Source of the DNA: Bacillus sp. EB600
GTDB taxonomy: Bacteria; Bacillota; Bacilli; Bacillales; Cytobacillaceae
Length of the DNA: 64,000 bases
Direction of reading: 5' to 3'
NCBI RefSeq assembly: GCF_024494385.1
Contig: NZ_JAEVLT010000014.1
Location: 50,217 to 114,216, forward strand
Every line of letters starts with the position of its first letter. Within the stretch, counting starts at the first letter, position 1. The position numbers were made by a program, and so were the translations under genes. Shown one piece after another: positions 33,056 to 41,698 of this stretch. The notes below the pieces were generated by a model. It was not told the origin of the DNA, did no database searches, and saw only the letters and a program-made list of their open reading frames with translations.

Positions 33056-34156
33056 TTAAGACATGACTGGAACGACGAAATTCTCTTGATACGTTGTCTC
33101 AATTTCAAACTGCAGTTTCTGTAGTCTTTCAACATCCTCACGCCGTGTAAATTCAAATTGTTTTAACTCGGCTGCGCTCACATCCTGTTTGTCTAGTGCC
33201 TTATTAATTACTTCCGCTAATACATCTGCATCCAATAGGGCACAATTAATCCCAAAGGCTCCGCTTGGACTCATCGTATGGGCTGCATCGCCCATGATGA
33301 CGACTCCATCCTTTACCCATGTTGGACATTGACAACTTTGCACCTTTAATAAAATAAAATCATTCCAAGATTGAATGGAGTTGCACACCGTTTCCGCTAA
33401 CTCCGGAAAGGCCGCAATCACCCGTTCAATAAACGGTGAAAATGATTGCTTTATCAATGTTGGATACGAATCCTCTTCAATATTCCAGCCTATCTGGATA
33501 AATCCGCCTGCTTGAGTAAATAAAGCAAGCTGCTGCCCATCAATCAAGGCATTTTTAATCGTCGGCTCCCAGCCGGCTGGGCTAGGAACTTTTGCCCAAA
33601 GCAGCTCATACCCATGTTTAATTGTAGTAAACGGCAATTCTGCCAGCCTTCTTACAGTAGAGAACCGCCCATCCGCACCAACTACGATTTTGCTATGAAT
33701 AGTTACTTCCTGGTCGCCGCTTGTAGCCTTTACACCGGAAACGCCGCCATTTTTATTAAAAATGAACTCAGTCACCTTTGTCCCCATCATAAGCTTGTAA
33801 TTTGCAAACGGTTCAGACTCCGAAATCAATACACTTAACAAATTCTTTTGTGGAACATGGATGCCGACATGCCGTTCTCCTTTGGCAGGTGTGACTGTCT
33901 TAATGACCTTGCCGTAATGCCAATATTCAACTCGTTCCATTAACAGCAGTCCAGCTTGTTCTACTTTATTATAAAGACCATATTTTTTTAATACTTGTTC
34001 TCCGTCCTCGTTGAGATGTTCGCCCCGGAATTCCTTGTCTATCCCCATATGACGTTCGAGAACAATCGTTGAAATCCCTTTTTTCGCGAGCAAATATCCT
34101 AACAGAGCACCGCCGGGACCTGCACCAACAATGCAAACATCCGACTCCATTTTCAT
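33056..34156 (-). CDS. FAD-dependent monooxygenase (UbiH/PHBH-like)
   Basis: A 366-residue group A flavoprotein hydroxylase. FAD-binding motifs: CIVGAGPGGALLGYLLAKKG at residues 7-26, VVGADGRFSTVRRLA (the DG motif) and VVIMGDAAHTMSPSGAFGIN (GD motif). It probably hydroxylates an aromatic or heteroaromatic ring with NAD(P)H and O2. The ATG follows AAGGTGG. First gene of a unit with ribA-like and ribD genes, and divergent from an HxlR regulator. The company suggests a flavin- or pyrimidine-derived substrate, or simply a need for flavin; drug inactivation is another option. Confidence 0.9.
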   Translation of the reverse strand: MKMESDVCIVGAGPGGALLGYLLAKKGISTIVLERHMGIDKEFRGEHLNEDGEQVLKKYGLYNKVEQAGLLLMERVEYWHYGKVIKTVTPAKGERHVGIHVPQKNLLSVLISESEPFANYKLMMGTKVTEFIFNKNGGVSGVKATSGDQEVTIHSKIVVGADGRFSTVRRLAELPFTTIKHGYELLWAKVPSPAGWEPTIKNALIDGQQLALFTQAGGFIQIGWNIEEDSYPTLIKQSFSPFIERVIAAFPELAETVCNSIQSWNDFILLKVQSCQCPTWVKDGVVIMGDAAHTMSPSGAFGINCALLDADVLAEVINKALDKQDVSAAELKQFEFTRREDVERLQKLQFEIETTYQENFVVPVMS

Positions 34157-34228
34157 ATTTGAAAACCACCTTATTTTTATCGGGTTAATAACATATTGAT
34201 GATTGTAGTGTAAATTTATTATTTAGTC

Positions 34229-34245
34229 ACTTACTTTATGTAAGT
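34229..34245. promoter_or_regulatory. Candidate HxlR operator
   Basis: ACTTAC-TTTAT-GTAAGT is a perfect 6-bp inverted repeat centred in the divergent region between the monooxygenase and HxlR genes; a related half site (AGTTACTTGTGT) lies at 34260-34272. HxlR/MarR-like dimers bind such palindromes and typically regulate the divergent gene. Confidence 0.6.
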
Positions 34246-34339
34246 AATTATATTTTTAAAAGTTACTTGTGTCAAATTAATTAGTTTTGTATTGTAATTA
34301 TATTATTAATGGTAATATACTAATAGGGGGTGAAGAACA

Positions 34340-34663
34340 ATGGATCAGTCTTTCATTTGTCCTCGATTTGAAAAAGCCATGGGGATGTTGAGCCAACGCT
34401 GGACAGGTCTTGTCATTTATCAGCTGTTAACAGGACCGAAACGCTTTTGCGCATTAGAATCCTCTATAGGAATAAGTGGAAGGGTCCTTTCGGAGCGACT
34501 AAAAGATTTAGAACAAATTAAAATCGTTAAACGCGAGGTATTCCCGGAAACACCGGTGCGAATTGAATATTCCCTAACCGAAAAAGGGCTAGCATTAGAG
34601 CCGATCATAAAAGAAATTGAAAAATGGTCACAAACCTGGCTGCAAATTGAAGTAGAGCAATGA
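34340..34663 (+). CDS. HxlR-family transcriptional regulator
   Basis: A 107-residue winged-helix dimeric regulator. The sequence begins with FICPRFEKAMGMLSQRW, has the family cysteine at residue 7, LVIYQLLTGPKRFCALE, the recognition helix SGRVLSERLKDLE and the wing RIEYSLTEKG. HxlR proteins often sense electrophiles, thiol modification or aromatics. The ATG follows TAGGGGGTGAAG. Divergent from the FAD monooxygenase operon, with a palindrome between them, so it likely controls that operon. Confidence 0.93.
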   Translation: MDQSFICPRFEKAMGMLSQRWTGLVIYQLLTGPKRFCALESSIGISGRVLSERLKDLEQIKIVKREVFPETPVRIEYSLTEKGLALEPIIKEIEKWSQTWLQIEVEQ

Positions 34664-34757
34664 AACCTAAATTTAAGATAGTGAATTGACTACTACACAT
34701 AAATACAACTTCTAGCGATTTGCAAGAGCAACAAAAAAGTCTTCGTTCTAAGGTAAG

Positions 34758-34796
34758 AAAAAAGCACAACTAGCGAATAGTTAGTTGTGCTTTTTT
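34758..34796. terminator. Bidirectional terminator between hxlR and rlmN-like gene
   Basis: AAAAAAGCACAACTA ... TAGTTGTGCTTTTTT, a 15-bp perfect stem between convergent genes. Confidence 0.9.
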
Positions 34797-34835
34797 CGCG
34801 CAAAGCTTCCAATTGTCCCAATAAGAACCTACCCA

Positions 34836-35891
34836 TTATTTTTTCATCTGTTTACTTCTTAACTGACCACAAGCAGCATCAATATCTGCCCCATGCTCTT
34901 GGCGGATTTTACAATTTATACCTCTCTTTTTTAACGTATCATAAAACGACAACACCGATTCCTGCTCACTTCTTTGGTATTGACTATGTTCATCTACTGG
35001 ATTGTATGGAATTAAATTTACATAGGCACGCTGATTTTTATTGCTGAGTAGATCAGCTAGCTGCTCAGCCTCTTCTTTATGATCATTTACACCCTTCAAC
35101 AGGATATATTCAATCGTAATTCTCCGGTTTGTTTTTTCTAAATAATAGTCGATTGCCTGCATTAACTCTTCGATTGGAATCGCACGATTTATTTTCATAA
35201 TCCGAGATCGAAGCTCATTATTCGGGGCATGCAAAGAGATTGCAAGGTTAACCGGCAATTGGGTATCAGTGAAATCGTAAATCTTGCCGGCGAGACCGCT
35301 GGTCGAAACAGTGATATGTCTGGCAGGTATGGCGAGTCCTTTATGATCCGTCACCACTTTTAAGAAATCGACCAGATTTACAAAATTATCAAATGGCTCC
35401 CCAATCCCCATTACAACAATATGACTTACATTTTCTCCCTGTCCGAGCTGATCCAGATGAAGTTGAACGTTCATAATTTGTTCGACAATTTCTCCACTGG
35501 ATAGATCTCGGTTTTTCGCTAATAAGCCGCTTGCACAAAAACTACAGCCAATATTGCAACCAACTTGTGTTGTAACACACACAGATAAGCCATATTTATG
35601 TCTCATCAAAACCGTTTCAATCAAGTTGCCGTCCGGCAAATTGAATAAAAACTTAATTGTTCCGTCTGCGGATTCCTGCTTCACATTCAAATTTAATGTT
35701 TGAATAACAAAATTGTCTGCGAGTAATTGAATACATTCCTGATTCACATCCACCATATCAGAGAAATCTGTTACGCGCTTCCGGTAAAGCCACTCCCAGA
35801 CCATTGATGCCCTGGACTTCTTTTGGCCATGTTCTATAAGCCACTCCGTTAATTGATTACATGTTAATCCATAAATGGACTCTTTCTTCAT
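34836..35891 (-). CDS. Radical SAM rRNA methyltransferase, RlmN/Cfr family (probable paralogue)
   Basis: A 351-residue radical SAM enzyme. The 4Fe-4S motif is [12 protein letters not shown] (C-x3-C-x2-C), followed by [30 protein letters not shown] and the catalytic cysteine region [13 protein letters not shown]. RlmN methylates C2 of A2503 in 23S rRNA and some tRNAs; Cfr methylates C8 and gives ribosomal drug resistance. The post-cluster sequence [11 protein letters not shown] differs from the usual Bacillus RlmN (ASTLGGLKRNL), and the locus is not the usual rlmN site beside prkC. It may therefore be a second, specialised copy. Start at ATG 35891. Confidence 0.88.
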   Translation of the reverse strand: MKKESIYGLTCNQLTEWLIEHGQKKSRASMVWEWLYRKRVTDFSDMVDVNQECIQLLADNFVIQTLNLNVKQESADGTIKFLFNLPDGNLIETVLMRHKYGLSVCVTTQVGCNIGCSFCASGLLAKNRDLSSGEIVEQIMNVQLHLDQLGQGENVSHIVVMGIGEPFDNFVNLVDFLKVVTDHKGLAIPARHITVSTSGLAGKIYDFTDTQLPVNLAISLHAPNNELRSRIMKINRAIPIEELMQAIDYYLEKTNRRITIEYILLKGVNDHKEEAEQLADLLSNKNQRAYVNLIPYNPVDEHSQYQRSEQESVLSFYDTLKKRGINCKIRQEHGADIDAACGQLRSKQMKK

Positions 35892-35999
35892 ACGTTCACT
35901 CTTTTCTTCATAATAAAAAATATTCTACTACTAAACTAGATGAACTAGCAATCCTGATTGATGTGAGAAGTTGATTTTCTCCGGATAGACTTAACCAAC

Positions 36000-36191
36000 T
36001 TACTCTTTGGGCAAGTCAAGTGCTTGGTAGGCAAGCTGATACTTACCGCCTTCAGCAACTTCGGAATGATACAAAGCCTTAAGGGCAAAGTTTTTCTCAA
36101 GGTCGAGATCTTCCATCAATTCTTTTAAGTGCTTTTGCAATTCTTTATTGTCTTTGACCAGCTGTTTCATTTGTGATTTTATATATTTCAT
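36000..36191 (-). CDS. Small coiled-coil protein
   Basis: A 63-residue protein with a charged helix (YIKSQMKQLVKDNKELQKHL, KELMEDLDLEKNF) and no signal. ATG 36191 is chosen because AAAGGAG lies upstream; the longer frame has none. Probably a short coiled coil or helical hairpin. Family not recognised. Confidence 0.55.
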   Translation of the reverse strand: MKYIKSQMKQLVKDNKELQKHLKELMEDLDLEKNFALKALYHSEVAEGGKYQLAYQALDLPKE

Positions 36192-36601
36192 AAAATAGTT
36201 GACTCCTTTCAAACGATCTTCCTCTAATAGGTATATAAAGTGAAAAGTTTCACTAGATATGATACTGCTCACTATGCGAACCGTTTATTCAGGCTCAATC
36301 GTTGCAAATTTGTATTCTTATATTAGTTTGTTCAATTAAAAAGTCAGTATATCACACAAGTAACTCAATTATTATACTGCGAAAAACCACATAAGTTAAT
36401 TCCAATTATCTTCATTATGAAAAATATGCGATTAAGGTGTTTATCAGGGACTTTCTGTCCATTTTCTTGATTAAATGGCATTGGTTGAACATGACACCTA
36501 TATGAAGGAACTAGCACTTATGAATACCAATGAAATGGCGAAGACTAGACGTATACTAACTTTATTTAATTATTACAATTTGAAAAAATGAAGGTGACAA
36601 G
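36192..36601. other. Intergenic region
   Basis: 410 AT-rich bases. A 38-codon frame at 36475-36591 (MALVEHDTYMKEL...) has no ribosome binding site and is probably the end of a lost gene. No repeats or clear structured RNA; the AlsS-like gene promoter should be here. Confidence 0.4.
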
Positions 36602-38197
36602 ATGAAAGTTACGGATGTACTTGTACATTGTTTAGAAAATGAAGGTGTGGAATATGTGTTTGGGATCGTTGGTACCGAGACACTTGATCTCGCTGATTCG
36701 TTATCAAAATCGAACAAAATTCAGTTCATCAATGTCAGGCATGAGCAAGGTGCAGCTTTTATGGCAGATGTTTATGGCAGATTGTCAAAAAAAGTGGGCG
36801 TTTGTTTATCAACGCTGGGTCCAGGTGCTACAAACCTGCTAACGGGAATTTCCAGTGCACAGCTTGATCATTCACCTGTAGTGGCATTAATCGGACAGGC
36901 TGGTGTAGGGCGGCACCATGAAGAATCCCATCAATATCTAGACATTGTTAAAGTTTTTGAGCCTGCTACAAAGTGGAGCACACAAATCATTGAATCAGAA
37001 GCAGTTCCTGCGATAATCCGAAAAGCTTTCAAAATCGCAAAAATGGAAAAGCCCGGCACAGTGGCAATCACATTGCCGGAGAACTTTGCAGCACAAATGA
37101 TTTCCAAGAAGCCCTTGCCAGTTACACCTTTGCCTGAATGTGTCCCTGTTAACGAAGAATTACAAACTGCAAAAAGCCTTATCCAAAAACATCTGAAACC
37201 ACTTATTATTCTCGGAAATGGGGTAATCAGGCAGGAAGCTGTTGCTGAGCTTCAGACCTTTATTCATATCCTCCAGTCCCCTGTTATTCACAGCTTTATG
37301 GCAAAAGGTGTGTTAGCTAAAGAAAACCCAGTTAATTTTTTTACTTTTGGATTTAACCAAAACGATTTAACTTTAGCTGGTATCAAAGAAGCTGACCTGC
37401 TGATTGTTATCGGTTTCGACTTTGTTGAAAAGCTGCCGAAGGATTGGAATGAAAAGAAACTTCCGGTCCTACATATCGATACGTTACCAGCAGAAATAAA
37501 TGAATATTATCCCATTGAGAGTGAACTGGTTGGAAACATTAAGAAAACACTCCAATTGCTCAATCGAGCGGAACTTCCAGCCAAATCATGGGTACCAACA
37601 GGAAATCTTCAAGAAAAAATAAAGGCAGCCTATCAAATAAACAAGAATGAAACCGACCTCACCCCCCTGCCCTTTACAATTGAGAATGTTCTCCATTGTA
37701 TTGAAAATCTTACATCAGAGAACACGATTGTTATTTCAGATGTCGGTGCCCATAAAGTTTCAATTGCCCGAACTTATCAACCCAAAATGCCGAATCGTTT
37801 AATCATTTCAAACGGGCTTGCGTCGATGGGAATCGCCATTCCAGGGGCAATCGGAGCTAAGCTAGCCTGTCCAAATGATCCCGTTATTTGTATCACTGGC
37901 GATGGTGGTGCTCTAATGAATTTTGCCGAAATAGAGACAGCCAAACGTCTAGGTCTCTCTTTCATCATAATTGTGTTAAATGATTCAATGTTAAAGCTTG
38001 AGGTCCAGCAAATGAACAAAAGGTTTGGAAACAACTACGGAGTAACTTTCCAGAACCCTGACTTTGTCCAATTAGCTGCCAGCTTCGGAATAAAAGGAGT
38101 GCAAGCTAATAACCTAGGTGAATTTGAAAACATTCTCAAAGGGACGCTGCAGACTTTAGAGGATATTGCCCTAATCAACGTTTGTTTGCAAGATTGA
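36602..38197 (+). CDS. Acetolactate synthase-like TPP enzyme
   Basis: A 531-residue thiamine-diphosphate enzyme of the acetolactate synthase/pyruvate oxidase group. The N-terminal catalytic Glu is in NVRHEQGAAFMADVYGR. The central domain follows, and the C-terminal TPP/Mg motif is GDGGALMNFAEIETAKRLG...IIIVLND. It is shorter and more divergent than IlvB, and no small subunit gene follows, which fits a catabolic AlsS-like or another 2-ketoacid-processing enzyme. AlsD and the AlsR regulator are absent. ATG after AAGGTGACAAG. Confidence 0.85.
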   Translation: MKVTDVLVHCLENEGVEYVFGIVGTETLDLADSLSKSNKIQFINVRHEQGAAFMADVYGRLSKKVGVCLSTLGPGATNLLTGISSAQLDHSPVVALIGQAGVGRHHEESHQYLDIVKVFEPATKWSTQIIESEAVPAIIRKAFKIAKMEKPGTVAITLPENFAAQMISKKPLPVTPLPECVPVNEELQTAKSLIQKHLKPLIILGNGVIRQEAVAELQTFIHILQSPVIHSFMAKGVLAKENPVNFFTFGFNQNDLTLAGIKEADLLIVIGFDFVEKLPKDWNEKKLPVLHIDTLPAEINEYYPIESELVGNIKKTLQLLNRAELPAKSWVPTGNLQEKIKAAYQINKNETDLTPLPFTIENVLHCIENLTSENTIVISDVGAHKVSIARTYQPKMPNRLIISNGLASMGIAIPGAIGAKLACPNDPVICITGDGGALMNFAEIETAKRLGLSFIIIVLNDSMLKLEVQQMNKRFGNNYGVTFQNPDFVQLAASFGIKGVQANNLGEFENILKGTLQTLEDIALINVCLQD

Positions 38198-38254
38198 CCT
38201 TTTCCCCCTCTCTATCCTGGAGTATGGACTACTACTTTCTGAATATGTAAATAG

Positions 38255-38633
38255 AAAGGCTTATTCTATGGGGGCTATGATCATCCTTTTGGTTATGATA
38301 ATCCCGGTTCATTCATCCCGCTGGCAGGCAAACATTTTAAAACAAAAAATCTATTAGCTGAAACAGCCAATGACCAAGTAAGTACAGTCGTCTTTTCTCA
38401 CTATGGTGTACCTACTTTTCGAGGGAAATATAGTTGAGAAATGGTTAAAGCCAGCGGAAGCATAGTAAGAGCCAATCCTGATGGCTTTCAACTGGAATTA
38501 GTTGACTGAGGTCCAAGAAATCCAAAAACAAAAGGAAATGTATATTACCGACCTTGGGATCTTTAAACTACCCGGAAAGAAAATACGTGTTGCTCCGAAC
38601 ACAGGTGTAATTTGGAAGTTTACAAAGTTCTAG
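38255..38633 (+). pseudogene. PQQ-type sugar (sorbosone) dehydrogenase remnant
   Basis: Plus-strand translation gives GYDNPGSFIPLAGKHFKTKN, then VSTVVFSHYGVPTFRGKYS, an in-frame TGA, MVKASGSIVRANPDGFQLEL, a second TGA and GPRNP. After an internal gap the normal C-terminus follows, YITDLGIFKLPGKKIRVAPN then GVIWKF, with stop at 38633. These are segments of the glucose/sorbosone dehydrogenase beta-propeller. The N-terminal half is absent. Clearly non-functional. Confidence 0.75.
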
Positions 38634-39183
38634 TCGCTTTAATTCTTTTAAAAAAAGTATAGCTGATGTCAACCCAGATCCAATTATAAATGAATGCAAA
38701 TAAAAATATGCCACCTGTTGTGAAAAATGAAAAGGAAGTCGAAACGGCTGGACCTAAGACGGGGAATTGGAAAATAGATAATAGCAGGATGACTCCAATG
38801 GTTAAGAGAACGGCACCCGCTGCAATAATGCTCAATCTCTTCTTGAAAAAATAAAAAGCCCCACCGGTACCTATTCCCAATAAACCAGTCGTTAGCGGAA
38901 ACACAATCAGTTCACTGGGCTGTAGGAATAGAAGTAATAGATTAGTAAGCAAATAGGACATGACTCCAAGCGGAAGGGAAAGCATGGTACAGAAAAGAAT
39001 TGGTGCAGTTGCTAATGGACTGATAAAATATCCGACCCCCGGTAAAATACCGCCTGCTGCTTGGAAAACAGCTGCAATACTTGCGAACAGCGCACCTAAA
39101 ACTAGCCGTTTCGTTTTTGAATGTTTGTAGAATGCTAATTGAGTTGATCGAACATCATCAGAAATTGTTTTAAAAAAATACAT
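38620..39183 (-). CDS. ECF-transporter S-component-like membrane protein
   Basis: About 187 residues with five to six hydrophobic segments. After a polar N-terminus (residues 1-25) comes KTKRLVLGALFASIAAVFQA, then GGILPGVGYFISPLATAPIL, a layout typical of substrate-binding S components of energy-coupling-factor vitamin transporters. The substrate is unknown and no riboswitch was seen. ATG 39183 follows GAGGTGGGAACG; a GTG nine bases upstream belongs to the binding site. Its 3' end overlaps the dead sugar dehydrogenase on the other strand. Confidence 0.65.
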   Translation of the reverse strand: MYFFKTISDDVRSTQLAFYKHSKTKRLVLGALFASIAAVFQAAGGILPGVGYFISPLATAPILFCTMLSLPLGVMSYLLTNLLLLFLQPSELIVFPLTTGLLGIGTGGAFYFFKKRLSIIAAGAVLLTIGVILLLSIFQFPVLGPAVSTSFSFFTTGGIFLFAFIYNWIWVDISYTFFKRIKATRTL

Positions 39184-39221
39184 CGTTCCCACCTCATTCC
39201 AAGGAGTTCTTTGTTTATAGC

Positions 39222-39674
39222 TTATTCTCGGTGTTTTCCCTGTTTAAATAAGAAGTATAGGAACCAAACTGCATGATTTTGTTCATCTGCTGCTGCCCTA
39301 CGAAAAACTTCTTTTATAAATTGATTACTTGTTTCGTCTGCAACCTCATGGTAAAAGTCAACTGTATTTTGCTCATCCTGTAAAGCAAAATCCAATCCTT
39401 TTACATATGTGTTCGGACATCCTTCATTTATTTTCGGTTGAGGTTGTTTTCCTGTAAGACTTTGGTAAAGCTGTACAAATTGTTGAAAATGTCTCTTTTC
39501 ATCTTTTCGAATTTCAAGGATTTGCTTTCTTTCCTTCTCTGTGAGAGCCAATTTAGCGATATGAGCATAACACTGTATGGCACTGTACTCTCCATTGATT
39601 GCTTTTTCTACGTCACTAATTAATTTTTCAGTTTGTCTTTCATTACCATTATAATTATTATAATATGGATACAT
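39222..39674 (-). CDS. Ferritin-like (DUF2202/YhjR type) protein
   Basis: About 150 residues forming a ferritin-like four-helix bundle. Metal-ligand type residues are E in INGEYSAIQCYAH, E-x2-H in DEKRHFQQF, E in QDEQNTVDFYHE and E-x2-H in DEQNHAVWFLYFL. The N-terminus is Tyr/Asn-rich (YPYYNNYNGN), as in several spore-associated proteins. ATG 39674 follows GGGAGGTT. Probably a di-iron protein for oxidative protection; function unproven. Confidence 0.82.
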   Translation of the reverse strand: MYPYYNNYNGNERQTEKLISDVEKAINGEYSAIQCYAHIAKLALTEKERKQILEIRKDEKRHFQQFVQLYQSLTGKQPQPKINEGCPNTYVKGLDFALQDEQNTVDFYHEVADETSNQFIKEVFRRAAADEQNHAVWFLYFLFKQGKHRE

Positions 39675-39838
39675 ATTCTTAACCTCCCGGTTCAAAATTA
39701 TGATATTTTATGAAAAATACAGATAGGTAGTGCAAGTCTATGTAATTGTGTAAGTTTAGGTTTAAATATGAAAGTGGCTGTATAATCTTTACCAAAATAG
39801 ATTTATTAGAAAAAATGCACTTTTTTAAGGAGAAGTAC

Positions 39839-40675
39839 ATGAGCAAAAAAACTGCAGTCGTAACAGGATCGTCTAGTGGCTTTGGTTTGTTGAGTGTGAT
39901 CGAACTGGCATTAAAAGGCTTTACGGTCATTGCAACGATGAGGGATTTGAACAAGGCTGCAGCCTTATGGGAGGTTGCTAAAGCAAAGCATGTTGAGGAA
40001 AAGATTCACGTCTATGCCCTTGAAGTTACTTCCAGCGAAGCTATTAATCAATTAAAAAACTTGTTAACAGAACTTCCATCGGTGGATGTTTTAGTAAACA
40101 ATGCAGGCTTTGCACTCGGCGGCTTTAGTGAAGAACTGTCGATCGAAGACTATCGGCGGCAATTTGAGACCAATTTCTTCGGGGTAATTGCTGTCACCCA
40201 AACAGTCCTCCCTTTTATGAGGTCCAAAGGCCAAGGCAGGATTATCAACATAAGCAGCATTAGCGGGCAAATTGGCTTTCCAGGATTATCTGCCTATGTG
40301 TCATCCAAGCATGCCCTTGAGGGATATAGCGAAAGCTTAAGGCTTGAGCTTAAGCCATTAGGTATCGATGTTACCTTGGTTGAGCCTGGATCTTATCAAA
40401 CGAATATTTGGGCAAGTGTCGATCAAACGGAATTCAAGGAAAATTCACCTTACTTATCCTATATGAAAAGCCTTCTAAAAGAAATTGAAACCGGAAAAGC
40501 AGACCACGGAAATCCAGTCGAGGTAGCGAAATTAGTCGCGCAAATCGCCTCGCAGCCAACATCGCCAAACCTTAGATACCCGATTGGAAAAGGAGTAAAA
40601 AGGTATCTGTTTCTCAAACATTTCCTGCGGTGGGAATGGATTGAATCAGCTATTTTAAAAAAGCTAAGGCCGTAA
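39839..40675 (+). CDS. Short-chain dehydrogenase/reductase
   Basis: A 278-residue SDR with the Rossmann TGSSSGFG motif, NNAG (VLVNNAGFALGG), catalytic Ser in INISSISG and the YVSSK active site (Tyr-x3-Lys, SAYVSSKHALEGYS). A C-terminal extension after GKADHGNPVE is typical of retinol-dehydrogenase-like members. ATG 39839 follows AAGGAGAAG. NADP or NAD preference and substrate are unknown. Confidence 0.92.
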   Translation: MSKKTAVVTGSSSGFGLLSVIELALKGFTVIATMRDLNKAAALWEVAKAKHVEEKIHVYALEVTSSEAINQLKNLLTELPSVDVLVNNAGFALGGFSEELSIEDYRRQFETNFFGVIAVTQTVLPFMRSKGQGRIINISSISGQIGFPGLSAYVSSKHALEGYSESLRLELKPLGIDVTLVEPGSYQTNIWASVDQTEFKENSPYLSYMKSLLKEIETGKADHGNPVEVAKLVAQIASQPTSPNLRYPIGKGVKRYLFLKHFLRWEWIESAILKKLRP

Positions 40676-40850
40676 AAACAAAAGCGGAAGCGACTGTTTG
40701 ACGACGTATAAGCCATAACCTTGCCAGAGCTGCGTTAATGGTTTTTGCTGATGTGTTTAGTACTTGGTTCGATGTTCAGCTTTTTTGTCACTGGGACCTT
40801 GTTTATTTAAGCAACTGCCTTTCTTCTGTATTCGTCCTCACGATCAAATC

Positions 40851-40883
40851 AAAAGTCCTTCTCCATTTTAGAGAAGGACTTTT
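40851..40883. terminator. Bidirectional terminator
   Basis: AAAAGTCCTTCTC, loop, GAGAAGGACTTTT between the SDR gene (+) and the DoxX gene (-). Confidence 0.85.
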
Positions 40884-40953
40884 ACTGTTTTTCAGCTAAA
40901 GTGCACTCACGCTACCCAAAGTTTGAACTCCAGCCAATTCAAAAACGCTGAAA

Positions 40954-41355
40954 TTACCCAAACTTGATATTAAATAGTACATCAAGAGATAAAGAACCGG
41001 GACCTGACAAGGTAATTCCTAATGCGATAGCCATTAGTACCAAATTATACTCGATTCCACCATCATCTGAAAACATGCCATTTTTTCTAGTTACTGTTTT
41101 AATGGCAACAATCATTGGGACAATGATTAATACAGCTGCCAAAGGAGTTAGTAATCCCAATGCGAATAAAATTCCGCCAATAAATTCGCCTATTCCAGCG
41201 AATAGCGCCATCGTTTTCACAGGTTTTATGCCGATTTTTTCAAAGAAGGCACCAGTTGCTGCAGGACCATTGCCACCGAACCATCCAAATGCTTTTCGAG
41301 TTCCGTGTGCAGCATAGTATAGACCCACTATGATACCCTTCTCCTTCCCGTCCAT
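40954..41355 (-). CDS. DoxX-family membrane protein
   Basis: A 124-133-residue protein with four hydrophobic segments. LYYAAHGTRKAFGWFGGNGP and MALFAGIGEFIGGILFALGL are DoxX marks. The first helix is a little shorter than usual. The ATG at 41355 has no binding site, while AAGGAGAAGGG inside the frame would favour GTG at 41328, so the start is unsure. DoxX proteins accompany thiol or oxidative stress systems, but none is adjacent. Confidence 0.82.
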   Translation of the reverse strand: MDGKEKGIIVGLYYAAHGTRKAFGWFGGNGPAATGAFFEKIGIKPVKTMALFAGIGEFIGGILFALGLLTPLAAVLIIVPMIVAIKTVTRKNGMFSDDGGIEYNLVLMAIALGITLSGPGSLSLDVLFNIKFG

Positions 41356-41401
41356 TTCTAGAAGGGTAAACTGTCAGTTTTGGGGTGGAAATCCAACGGC
41401 T

Positions 41402-41698
41402 TCAGTTGTGGAAGCCGTTTACAAAAAAACTCCAATAATTCACCTTTCTTTTAGGTGCTACAGTATCTGCCAGTTGTAAATTTTCTTTACGTCTGTGTTT
41501 TGAGATACTCATTAGATTCGATAACTTTTCATCAATATATTCATTCATCAGTAAATCAAGCTTTATTGAAAGTGATATATACTCTGAATTGGCTGACCCC
41601 TTCTGAGTATATATGTCACGTAAGGTAATTTTAAGATTATGTATTTCCATTAAGAGATTCAAATTTTCCCATTGAGCAGGTGCTTGTACTTTCCTCAT
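41402..41698 (-). CDS. Spo0E-like aspartyl-phosphate phosphatase
   Basis: About 98 residues. The central region (IHNLKITLRDIYTQKGSAN, then YISLSIKLDLLMNEYIDEKL) fits the two-helix Spo0E fold with SIKLD at the position of the conserved SQELD active-site motif. Spo0E proteins dephosphorylate Spo0A~P and delay sporulation. It is longer than usual because of an N-terminal and a basic C-terminal tail. ATG 41698 follows GGTGAGG. The altered motif keeps the key Asp but replaces the preceding Gln-Glu, so activity is uncertain. Confidence 0.65.
   Translation of the reverse strand: MRKVQAPAQWENLNLLMEIHNLKITLRDIYTQKGSANSEYISLSIKLDLLMNEYIDEKLSNLMSISKHRRKENLQLADTVAPKRKVNYWSFFVNGFHN

Noticed and set aside
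34157..34339. FMN riboswitch before the RibA/RibD operon
   Set aside because: The region is AT-rich with one palindrome; no RFN consensus blocks.
36475..36591. 38-codon frame upstream of the AlsS-like gene
   Set aside because: No ribosome binding site and no recognised similarity; noted only as possible relic.
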